Part shown: positions 6,770 through 13,876 of the stretch, in pieces | Layout: each line of letters opens with the position of its first letter | Position numbering within the stretch: position 1 is the stretch's first letter | NCBI GenBank assembly: GCA_964541075.1 | Contig: CAZIPZ010000094.1 | Span: forward strand, 1-14,573 | Origin: CAZIPZ01 sp964541075 | GTDB lineage: Bacteria; Acidobacteriota; Terriglobia; 20CM-2-55-15 | Direction of reading: 5' to 3' | DNA: 14,573 nt | Program-made: the position numbers and the translations under genes | Notes under the pieces: model-generated | The model's database searches: none | Seen by the model: only the letters and a program-made list of their open reading frames with translations | Told to the model about the DNA's origin: nothing

Positions 6770-8581
6770 TTATGCCGCGTAAAGCTGGTCAATGATGGTC
6801 TTGTATTTTTGCGCGATTGTTGAGCGACGGACTTTCATGGTGGGAGTCAGTTCGCCGCCGTCGATGGTGAATTCTCCATCGAGGAAGGCGATGCGCCTGA
6901 TTTTTTCAAAGCCTGCCAGGTCGGTCGTTCTTTTGTCGATTTCCCGCATTGCAAGATCGACAATCTCAGGCTTCCGCACAAGATCCGAAACGGATTCAAA
7001 CGGGATGTTGTGGGACCGCGCATATGCCTCTAGTGCGGCGCGATTGGGAGCGATGAGAGCAGCCACAAAATTTCGCCGGTCGCCGATCAGGACGACATTA
7101 TCGAAGTAAGGGATCAGCTTCAGGCGATTCTCGATGGGTTGCGGCGCGATATTCTTGCCGCTGGACGTCACGATCAGATCTTTCTTTCGATCGGTTATCC
7201 AGAGATTCCGGTCGGAATCGATCTCCCCGATGTCCCCGGTGTGAAACCAGCCTCCGGCAAGCGCTTCCGCCGTCTCAGCCGGCATGCCGAAATACCCCTT
7301 CATCACGTTCGAGCCGCGGACCAAAATCTCTCCGTCGCCGGCGATTTGTATTTCGACGTCACCGACAGCTTTCCCGACGGATCCAATTCGAGGCGAGGTC
7401 GGCGACGTCAATGCAATCACCGGGGATGTTTCCGTTAGCCCGTAACCTTCCATGATAGGAATCCCGATCGCAAAGAAAAATTGTGCGATTTCCTTTTCAA
7501 GGGCGGCGCCTCCGGAAATGAACCAGCGGATGCGACCCCCAAGTTTTTCTCGAATCTTACGGAAGACCAACCGGTCGGCTGCACGATAACTGAGTGAATG
7601 ACGTCCTGTCTTCAAGCGTTCGTATCCCACCGCCATTGCCTTTTCGAAAATCGCGCGGCGAACAGCAGGCGCTTTCTCCACCTCCGACATTATTCGACAG
7701 TAGATCTTCTCGAAGAACCGCGGGACTCCTGCCGCAAATGTGGGCCGCAGTTCCATCAGATCGCTTGGAACGGTGTTCAGGTTCTCGGCATAGGCGATCG
7801 TCGATCCCGCAAAAGCGGCGGCGTAATCGACATGTCTTTGAAACACATGGGACAGCGGCAAGAATGACAACTCCAGGTCGTCCTGTCTCAACGGAAGCAC
7901 CGCGCTCGTCGCCATGACGTTTGAAGCAAGATTGCGGTGGGTGAGCATGGCGCCTTTGGGAACACCGGTTGTGCCCGATGTATAGATGATGGTCGCGACC
8001 GCTTCCGGACTCACAGAATTTGCCGCGTGGCGGAACACCCCGGGGTAGTCGAATGCCGCCTGGCGTCCCACATCAAAAAGCGACTCCAGCCTTAAAATTT
8101 CCGGCGCGTCAAGAGGAGAATCAAAAGCGACAACATAGCGTGTGCAGGTGGATTGGCGCGCCGCGGCGGTGAACTTCTCCAATGCGGACGCCGACACAAA
8201 TGCAACTGATGGCTTCGAATCGAGAAGAAGGCATTCTACCTGGGCCGCTGAAAGCGTCGGATAGATCGGAACGGTGATGGCTCCCGCGCAAAGAGTTGCA
8301 TAGTCGGCGGTCGCCCATTCCAGGCGATTCTCCGACATAATCGCAACGCGATCTTCCGGCCGTATTCCGAGCGCGCGAAGGGCAAAGAACAACTCTTGCA
8401 CGCGCAGCACGAACTCATCGGTGGAAATATCGATCCACTGGCCATTTTTTTTGACTTTGAAAGCGTCTGCTTTTCGATGATGGTCGGCGAGGCGTATGAA
8501 GAGGTCACAGAGAGTCCCAATGCGGGGGCCTAGATCACCTTCCGGACCGTATTCCAGTATCTCGGCCTTTTCGTTTAACAT
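6770..8581 (-). CDS. Long-chain acyl-CoA synthetase, AMP-forming
   Basis: ANL-superfamily ligase of 603 residues that activates a fatty acid with ATP to acyl-AMP and then to acyl-CoA. The order of motifs is complete: P-loop YTSGTTGVPKG at 200-210, 'LPLSHVFQRH' at 241-250, 'GGAALEKEIAQFF' at 357-369, the acyl-adenylate motif YGLTETSP at 380-387, HTGD at 447-450, the hinge DRKKD at 464-468 with 'SGKNIAPQPIEN', and the C-terminal catalytic lysine region 'GELTPTMKVRRS'. The long insert and the 'VPRFFEKIY' segment resemble the FadD15 / long-chain synthetase group rather than short-chain Acs. Chain length preference is not readable. Start is ATG at 8581 with only a weak GAG upstream. It may be the first gene of the leftward operon, but the inverted repeat separates it from the dehydrogenase. 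It is divergent from gcvT. Confidence 0.93.
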   Translation of the reverse strand: MLNEKAEILEYGPEGDLGPRIGTLCDLFIRLADHHRKADAFKVKKNGQWIDISTDEFVLRVQELFFALRALGIRPEDRVAIMSENRLEWATADYATLCAGAITVPIYPTLSAAQVECLLLDSKPSVAFVSASALEKFTAAARQSTCTRYVVAFDSPLDAPEILRLESLFDVGRQAAFDYPGVFRHAANSVSPEAVATIIYTSGTTGVPKGAMLTHRNLASNVMATSAVLPLRQDDLELSFLPLSHVFQRHVDYAAAFAGSTIAYAENLNTVPSDLMELRPTFAAGVPRFFEKIYCRIMSEVEKAPAVRRAIFEKAMAVGYERLKTGRHSLSYRAADRLVFRKIREKLGGRIRWFISGGAALEKEIAQFFFAIGIPIMEGYGLTETSPVIALTSPTSPRIGSVGKAVGDVEIQIAGDGEILVRGSNVMKGYFGMPAETAEALAGGWFHTGDIGEIDSDRNLWITDRKKDLIVTSSGKNIAPQPIENRLKLIPYFDNVVLIGDRRNFVAALIAPNRAALEAYARSHNIPFESVSDLVRKPEIVDLAMREIDKRTTDLAGFEKIRRIAFLDGEFTIDGGELTPTMKVRRSTIAQKYKTIIDQLYAA

Positions 8582-8701
8582 GTTTCACTCGCTAGGCAGC
8601 TGATCCCGTATCCTTAGACGCGGCCGATGCGGAACCGCTCGTCGCCCAACAAGATGGCGTCAACGCTGCGCCGCCGATCTGTTGGAACCACATAGCGGGA
8701 T

Positions 8702-8706
8702 GGAGG
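8702..8706 (+). promoter_or_regulatory. Ribosome binding site deciding the GTG start of gcvT
   Basis: GGAGG lies 4 nt before the GTG at 8711. An ATG at 8700 is out of frame and stops after four codons, so it is not the start. In the 129 nt between the two divergent genes (8582-8710) I see no convincing promoter hexamers and no glycine-riboswitch-like pattern. Confidence 0.7.
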
Positions 8707-8710
8707 CGCT

Positions 8711-9802
8711 GTGACGGACAACAAGAAAACTCCTCTTTACCAAGTTCACAAACGCATGGGAGCACGCCTGATTCCATTTGGCGGATGGGAGATGCCCGTC
8801 GAATATAGCGGCATAGCCAAGGAGCACACCGCCGTTCGCACTCGCGCCGGTCTATTCGACGTGAGCCATATGGGAGAGTTTGAAGTCCGCGGACCGCAGG
8901 CCTTGGATCTGCTTCAGCTCGTCACGACTAACGACGCCGCCAAATTGGTGGATGGGCAGGCCCAATACTCCGCTATGGCTTATCCCGAAGGCGGTGTTGT
9001 CGACGATCTGCTGGTTTATCGCCGCAGTGGCAACGATTACATGGTGGTCGTCAACGCTGGAAACATCGAAAAGGATTTTGATTGGATTGTCTCTCATAAC
9101 CGCTTCAATGCCTCGGTGCAAAACGTAAGCAACAACGTGGCGCTGCTCGCATTGCAAGGCCCCAAAGCGGCAGACATCCTTGAACCGCTTGCGGACCGTC
9201 CGCTGAAGGACATCGCCACGTATCATTTTGAGCGCCGCCGCCTTCTAGGCGCCGATGCAATTGTGTCCCGCACCGGATACACTGGTGAAGATGGTTTTGA
9301 ACTCTACTTCTCTCCGGATCACGCATCCACCCTCTGGAACGCACTTCTCGATGCAGGTGGTCCTCACGGTTTGCTCCCTGCCGGACTTGGGGCGCGAAAC
9401 ACCCTCCGTCTCGAAGCAAGATTGATGCTCTACGGCAACGATATCGACCAGACGACAAGCTTGCTGGAGGCAGGCCTCGGCTGGATCGTCAAACTGGATA
9501 AGGGAGACTTCATCGGCCGCGACACCCTGCTCAAGCAAAAGCAACAAGGGGTGAAGCGTCGTTTGGTGGGTTTCGAGATGGCCGGGCGCGACATTGCACG
9601 GGATCACTATCCCGTGTTCATCGATAACAGAGAGGCCGGATATGTCAGCAGCGGTTCTCCATCAATCACATTAAAGAAAAATATCGGGCTCGCGTATCTT
9701 CCCGTGGACAATGCCGTCGTTGGAGCAGAGTTCCAGGTATCCGTACGCGGCCGCATGTGCGACGCCCGGGTTGTCCCAACGCCGTTCTACAGGAAGGGAT
9801 GA
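8711..9802 (+). CDS. gcvT: Glycine cleavage system T protein (aminomethyltransferase)
   Basis: Transfers the methylene group from the aminomethyl-lipoyl arm of GcvH to tetrahydrofolate, releasing ammonia. It has 363 residues, the standard length. Family landmarks are present: 'GARLIPFGGWEMPVEY' near the N-terminus, 'FDVSHMGEFEVRG' (49-61), the conserved acidic 'VVDDLLVY' (96-103) that holds the catalytic aspartate, 'SRTGYTGEDGFELY', 'LLPAGLGARNTLRLEA', 'EAGLGWIVKLDKGDFIG' and a C-terminal 'SGSPSITLKKNIGLAYL'. Start is GTG with a strong GGAGG. It is the first gene of the gcvT-gcvH-gcvPA-gcvPB operon, and gcvH follows after 55 nt. Nothing is missing or broken. Confidence 0.97.
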   Translation: MTDNKKTPLYQVHKRMGARLIPFGGWEMPVEYSGIAKEHTAVRTRAGLFDVSHMGEFEVRGPQALDLLQLVTTNDAAKLVDGQAQYSAMAYPEGGVVDDLLVYRRSGNDYMVVVNAGNIEKDFDWIVSHNRFNASVQNVSNNVALLALQGPKAADILEPLADRPLKDIATYHFERRRLLGADAIVSRTGYTGEDGFELYFSPDHASTLWNALLDAGGPHGLLPAGLGARNTLRLEARLMLYGNDIDQTTSLLEAGLGWIVKLDKGDFIGRDTLLKQKQQGVKRRLVGFEMAGRDIARDHYPVFIDNREAGYVSSGSPSITLKKNIGLAYLPVDNAVVGAEFQVSVRGRMCDARVVPTPFYRKG

Positions 9803-9857
9803 ACGCTCCGATGGACCGCCAAACTCCAACATCAGAACTCATACAGGGAGACGACGA

Positions 9858-10241
9858 ATGAGCCCAGACGATTTGTTGTACACGAAAGAGCACGAATGGA
9901 TTCGGATGACAGACGGAGTCGGCACTGTCGGCATCACGCATCATGCCCAAAAGGAGCTCGGCGAAGTTGTCTATGTAGAGCTTCCGAAGGTCGGCGACAA
10001 GTTTGAGTCCGGCCAGACCTTCGGCAGCGTCGAATCTGTAAAAGCCGTTTCCGAACTCTTCGCCCCGGTCTCGGGAGAAGTCGTGAATGTGAACTCCGAA
10101 CTCGGCGGTGCACCTGAGGCAATCAATGAAGATCCTTATGGCAAAGGCTGGATGATGCGCATCCGGCTTGCAAATCCCAGCGAGACGGGCGAACTGATGT
10201 CGGCCGAGGAATACGACGAATACACCAAAGAAGAAGACTAA
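9858..10241 (+). CDS. gcvH: Glycine cleavage system H protein (lipoyl carrier)
   Basis: Small lipoylated shuttle that carries the aminomethyl group between the P, T and L proteins. The protein is 127 residues with the lipoyl-domain pattern. 'YTKEHEWI' is at 8-15. The lipoyl-lysine is K62 in 'GSVESVKAVSEL', followed by 'PVSGEVVNVN' and 'INEDPYGKGWMM'. The frame stays open upstream to 9711, but ATG 9858 is chosen because GGGAG (9846-9850) sits 7 nt before it and the N-terminus then matches the family. It lies 55 nt after gcvT and 22 nt before gcvPA. Confidence 0.97.
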   Translation: MSPDDLLYTKEHEWIRMTDGVGTVGITHHAQKELGEVVYVELPKVGDKFESGQTFGSVESVKAVSELFAPVSGEVVNVNSELGGAPEAINEDPYGKGWMMRIRLANPSETGELMSAEEYDEYTKEED

Positions 10242-10263
10242 AGCTAGGCAACCAACTGCACTC

Positions 10264-11610
10264 ATGAGATACATTCCGAACTCCAACACCGATCGCCGGC
10301 AGATGCTCGCAGAAATAGGCGTGGAATCCATCGAGCAACTTTTCGCGGGCATACCGGAAAACATCCGCCTGCGACGTCTCCTCGACATACCACGAGCCTT
10401 GACTGAACCGGAACTGCTCGAATACTTCAAGGAAAGAGCCGCAAAAAACGAGACAAGCCACGCATCCTTCATCGGAGCTGGAATTTATCGCCATTACATA
10501 CCGGTTATCGTCGACGCCCTGATTTCGCGTTCGGAGTTTTTCACCGCTTACACACCGTACCAGGCGGAAATCGCGCAGGGAACCTTGCAGGCGATATTCG
10601 AGTTTCAAACCTACATCGCACAGCTCACCGGCATGGACGTCTCCAACGCATCCCTCTATGACGGCAGCACCGGCCTTGCAGAAGCTGTGTTGATGGCCCA
10701 ACGGATCACCAAGAAGAGCCGGTTCTTGATCGGAAAAACCGTTCACCCGGAATACCGCGCGGTTGTCGCCACTTATGCGCGAAACCTCGGAATTCAGATC
10801 GAACTCATCGATTACACGCCGGAAGGTCGGATCGACATGGATCGGCTTCGTTCCGCCTTCGGTGACGACGTCGCCGCAGTCGTCGTACAATCGCCGAACT
10901 TCTTCGGAACGATCGAGTCTGTACACGATGTGGCGGAACTGGCGCATCAACACAACGCTCTGTCGATTGTGAACGTTTGTGAAGCAGTCTCTCTGGGAAT
11001 CCTTAAACCGCCCGGAGAAGACCCCTCTGAAGCTCGCACCGCAGATATTGTGACCGGCGAAGCTCAGGCTTTTGGAGTGCCCATGAGCTTTGGAGGGCCC
11101 CATCTGGGCTTCCTTGCAACAAGAGAACGCTACCTGCGCCAAATGCCTGGCCGACTTGTCGGCATGGGAAAAGACCAATCCGGGCGGCGCGGATTCGTTC
11201 TCACTCTTTCCACGCGCGAACAACATATCCGGCGGGAGAAGGCGACTTCGAATATCTGCACCAATCAATCACTGTGCGCGTTGATGGCCACTATTTATCT
11301 CTCGACTGTAGGCCCCGTGGGCCTGCGCGAGGTGTGTGAACAAAACATCCTCAAAACCGAATACGCCGTAGAGCAGATCCGCACGCGAACTCCGCATCGG
11401 GTTATTTTTCCGGCGCACCGCTTCAATGAATTTGTAATCGAATTGAAAGAGGACTACAGCGTTCGGGCGCGGCAGCTTTTGAAATCCAACGTCACACCGG
11501 GAATTTCACTCGCGCGCTTCTACCCGGAACTGGGAAACGCAATGCTTCTCTGCGTGACGGAAACAACAAGTAAGCAACAGATCGATGCATTGGTAAAGGG
11601 ACTCGAATGA
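10264..11610 (+). CDS. gcvPA: Glycine dehydrogenase (decarboxylating) subunit 1
   Basis: N-terminal half of the split P protein, which with GcvPB decarboxylates glycine using pyridoxal phosphate. The 448 residues fit subunit 1. Diagnostic segments are the N-terminal 'RYIPNSNTDRRQMLAEIGV', 'FIGAGIYRHYIPVIVDAL', 'FFTAYTPYQAEIAQGTLQ', 'FEFQTYIAQLTGMDVSNAS' and 'PMSFGGPHLGFLATRE'. This half has the aminotransferase-like fold but lacks the PLP lysine, which is in GcvPB. Start is ATG 10264; the ribosome binding site is weak. The stop overlaps the gcvPB start as ATGA, so the two subunits are probably made in equal amounts by coupled translation. Confidence 0.96.
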   Translation: MRYIPNSNTDRRQMLAEIGVESIEQLFAGIPENIRLRRLLDIPRALTEPELLEYFKERAAKNETSHASFIGAGIYRHYIPVIVDALISRSEFFTAYTPYQAEIAQGTLQAIFEFQTYIAQLTGMDVSNASLYDGSTGLAEAVLMAQRITKKSRFLIGKTVHPEYRAVVATYARNLGIQIELIDYTPEGRIDMDRLRSAFGDDVAAVVVQSPNFFGTIESVHDVAELAHQHNALSIVNVCEAVSLGILKPPGEDPSEARTADIVTGEAQAFGVPMSFGGPHLGFLATRERYLRQMPGRLVGMGKDQSGRRGFVLTLSTREQHIRREKATSNICTNQSLCALMATIYLSTVGPVGLREVCEQNILKTEYAVEQIRTRTPHRVIFPAHRFNEFVIELKEDYSVRARQLLKSNVTPGISLARFYPELGNAMLLCVTETTSKQQIDALVKGLE

Positions 11611-13106
11611 CCAACAATCACAAAAGGACGTCTGCTTCGCTATCGCTCAACGAACGTCTGGTTTTTGAGGAAGGCTCCACGGGCCGGCGAGGATTCAATT
11701 TGCCTCCTCTCGACGTGCCGGCAAAAGACGTGTCGTCGATTGTCGACCCCGATCTCCTGCGCGAGCGCATTGCCGACATGCCGGAGCTCAGCGAAGTGGA
11801 CGTCATTCGACATTTCACCCGTCTTTCCACATGGAATTACCACATCGATCTCGGCCTTTATCCCCTCGGCTCGTGCACAATGAAATACAACCCCAGGATC
11901 AATGAACGCATGGCAAGACTCGAGGGGTTCGCGCTGGCGCATCCATACATGCCCGCAGAATTGATCCAAGGCGCACTGGACGTACAGAAGTCCCTTGAAG
12001 GCTGCCTGGCGGAGATCAGCGGCATGGATGCCGTTAGCCTGCAACCCGCGGCGGGCGCTCATGGGGAGTTGACCGGAATTCTGATGATCCGGGCATACCA
12101 CGAATCGAAAGGCAATCCGCGAAAGAAGATCCTGATACCGGATTCGGCCCACGGAACCAATCCGGCGAGCGTCGCCATTTCAGGATATGTGGTCGAGAAT
12201 GTACCGTCGAACAAACGCGGCATGGTCGACCTGGACTATCTCAAGAAGGTCGTCGACAAGGACGTTGCAGCGATCATGGTCACCAACCCCAATACTCTTG
12301 GCGTATTCGAGAGCGAAATCGCGGAGATCACGAACCTCCTTCATTCACATGGTGCGCTCGTTTACATGGATGGCGCCAATTTGAACGCAATGATGGGCAT
12401 TACTCGTCCCGGCGAGTTTGGAATCGATGTTCTCCACATCAATCTTCACAAGACATTCACAACTCCGCACGGTGGAGGCGGTCCAGGAAGCGGTCCCGTC
12501 GCCGTAAAGAAAATCCTGGAGCCGTTTCTTCCCTATCCAACGGTGGGCAAAAGGAGTGACGGCTCTTACTTTTTGGACTTTGACCGTCCTCAGTCCATCG
12601 GCAAGGTCAAGGCGTACGGCGGCCAGTTCGGAATGCATGTGCGGGCCCTATGCTACATCCTCGCAAACGGACCTGAAGGCCTGAAGGAAGTGTCCGAGGT
12701 GGCAGTGCTGAATGCGAATTACATTCGGGCGAAGCTGAAGGATTTCTATGCACTTCCTTACGACTCGCCATCCCTCCATGAAGTGGTGTTTTCGGATCGC
12801 ATCCAGGCGAAAAAGGACGTTCATGTGGGCGACATTGGCAAGCGTCTCATGGACTATGGATTTCATCCGCCCACCGTCTCATTTCCACTGATTGTGCCCG
12901 GCGCCATCATGATTGAACCGACCGAAACCGAAAGCAAGCAGGAGCTGGACGCCTTTATAGATGCTATGCACGCCATCGCCCGCGAGGCCGATGAGAATCC
13001 AGATCTCGTGAAGTCCGCGCCTCACTCTACGCGCGTGGGCCGGATCGACGAAGCAGCAGTGGCTAGAAAACCAATCTTGCGGTGGAAGCCGGAACAGAGC
13101 GGTTAG
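11607..13106 (+). CDS. gcvPB: Glycine dehydrogenase (decarboxylating) subunit 2
   Basis: PLP-binding half of the two-subunit P protein, 499 residues. The cofactor lysine is K282 in 'INLHKTFTTPHGGGGPGSGP', the signature of the family. Other markers are 'LYPLGSCTMKYNP' near residue 85-97, 'QPAAGAHGELTGILMIRAYH', 'PDSAHGTNPASVA' and 'MDGANLNAMMG'. The start ATG 11607 is preceded by AAGGGA at 5 nt and overlaps the gcvPA stop by 4 nt. It is the last gene of the operon. Only 24 nt separate its stop from the end of the convergent MoaD-MoaE gene, and no hairpin terminator is seen there. The L protein (dihydrolipoyl dehydrogenase) must be encoded elsewhere. Confidence 0.97.
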   Translation: MTNNHKRTSASLSLNERLVFEEGSTGRRGFNLPPLDVPAKDVSSIVDPDLLRERIADMPELSEVDVIRHFTRLSTWNYHIDLGLYPLGSCTMKYNPRINERMARLEGFALAHPYMPAELIQGALDVQKSLEGCLAEISGMDAVSLQPAAGAHGELTGILMIRAYHESKGNPRKKILIPDSAHGTNPASVAISGYVVENVPSNKRGMVDLDYLKKVVDKDVAAIMVTNPNTLGVFESEIAEITNLLHSHGALVYMDGANLNAMMGITRPGEFGIDVLHINLHKTFTTPHGGGGPGSGPVAVKKILEPFLPYPTVGKRSDGSYFLDFDRPQSIGKVKAYGGQFGMHVRALCYILANGPEGLKEVSEVAVLNANYIRAKLKDFYALPYDSPSLHEVVFSDRIQAKKDVHVGDIGKRLMDYGFHPPTVSFPLIVPGAIMIEPTETESKQELDAFIDAMHAIAREADENPDLVKSAPHSTRVGRIDEAAVARKPILRWKPEQSG

Positions 13107-13130
13107 CTGGACAGTTTGCCTGCGCGATCT

Positions 13131-13796
13131 CTATTGACCTTCGATCCACAGTTCGCCATCCTCGAAAAATTCTTTTTTCCAGATAGGAACTACTTTCTTT
13201 AGTCTGTCGATGGCGTAATGGCACGCATCGAAAGCCGCGCGGCGGTGAGCGGAAGTAACGACGACGGCGACGCTGGTCTCCCCGATCTCCAGCCGTCCGA
13301 GGCGATGAATCATCGCAATGCGATCGATGTCCCAGGCCTGACGCACAAAGGAGCCGATCTCCTCCAGCTTCTTCAGCGCCATCGGTTCATAACCTTCGTA
13401 GACAAGGTGCAGCGTTCTCTTCCCTTTCGAATTGTTCCGTACGACGCCTTCAAACACGCAGATGGCGCCGGCATCGCCGCGCAGAAGTTCGCGTGCGATT
13501 TTCTGGGAATCGATCGCATCACGGGTGATCCTGTACAGATCTGCCGGACCGTCGCCGCCGCTTACAGGCGGGAAAATTGCGACTTCATCGCCTTCGTGCA
13601 TGGTTGCTGCGTGATCGACATATTCTTCGTTGACTGCCGTTAGAACAACCGTCCGGTAATCCCTCATTCGCGGATAGGTCTCTTCCAGGCGTGTCAGCAA
13701 GTCCGCCACGGTCGAGTCGACAGGGATGTCCATTTGCATTTGCCTGGCGCCGACAATGTCCTTAAGAGTGGCAAAAAAGAAAAGCCTGACCTGCAT
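13131..13796 (-). CDS. moaX: Molybdopterin synthase, MoaD-MoaE fusion
   Basis: A 221-residue protein joining both parts of molybdopterin synthase, which adds two sulfurs to precursor Z (cPMP). Residues 1-81 are MoaD, a ubiquitin-like fold ending 'IFPPVSGG' with the double glycine at 80-81. Residues from about 85 are MoaE: 'GAICVFEGVVRNNSKGK', 'YEGYEPMALKKLEEI', 'IHRLGRLEIGETSVAV' and the C-terminal 'KKVVPIWKKEFF'. K200 and K207 match the spacing of the two catalytic lysines of E. coli MoaE. MoaD needs a free C-terminal glycine to carry the thiocarboxylate, so a cut after G81 is expected, as reported for mycobacterial MoaX. Start is ATG 13796; no Shine-Dalgarno is visible. No other moa gene is nearby. 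Confidence 0.94.
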   Translation of the reverse strand: MQVRLFFFATLKDIVGARQMQMDIPVDSTVADLLTRLEETYPRMRDYRTVVLTAVNEEYVDHAATMHEGDEVAIFPPVSGGDGPADLYRITRDAIDSQKIARELLRGDAGAICVFEGVVRNNSKGKRTLHLVYEGYEPMALKKLEEIGSFVRQAWDIDRIAMIHRLGRLEIGETSVAVVVTSAHRRAAFDACHYAIDRLKKVVPIWKKEFFEDGELWIEGQ

Positions 13797-13828
13797 TGGC
13801 GGGATGTTAACACGAAATGGAAAGGTTT

Positions 13829-13859
13829 GACCTGCGCCGCACCTTGTGCGGCGCAGGTC
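13829..13859. terminator. Strong hairpin, probable terminator of the amidohydrolase gene
   Basis: A perfect 13-bp GC-rich stem (GACCTGCGCCGCA at 13829-13841 with its complement at 13847-13859) closes a 5-nt loop. It lies 18 nt past the stop of the minus-strand amidohydrolase and about 33 nt before the MoaD-MoaE start. A classic U-run is missing: the plus side continues TTTACT and the minus side AAACCTTTCC. It may terminate weakly, protect the 3' end, or act in the MoaD-MoaE leader. Confidence 0.55.
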
Positions 13860-13876
13860 TTTACTACGAAGGGAAA

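Noticed and set aside
8582..8710. Possible glycine riboswitch upstream of gcvT
   Set aside because: The intergenic stretch is only 129 nt and I cannot find the conserved core segments or paired aptamer layout. A covariance-model search would settle it.
8700..8714. Four-codon open frame (ATG to TGA) overlapping the gcvT start
   Set aside because: The ATG precedes the GGAGG with no ribosome binding site of its own. It is most simply a chance ATG.
9666..10472. A 268-codon minus-strand open frame across the gcvT end, gcvH and the gcvPA start
   Set aside because: It crosses three recognised plus-strand genes and their junctions. A hydrophobic patch is present, but there is no ribosome binding site or family match.
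10123..11268. A 381-codon open frame on the minus strand opposite gcvPA
   Set aside because: It lies antisense to a well-supported gcvPA with full family motifs, shows no recognisable domain, and has a composition rich in Arg, Ser and Cys, as shadow frames do.
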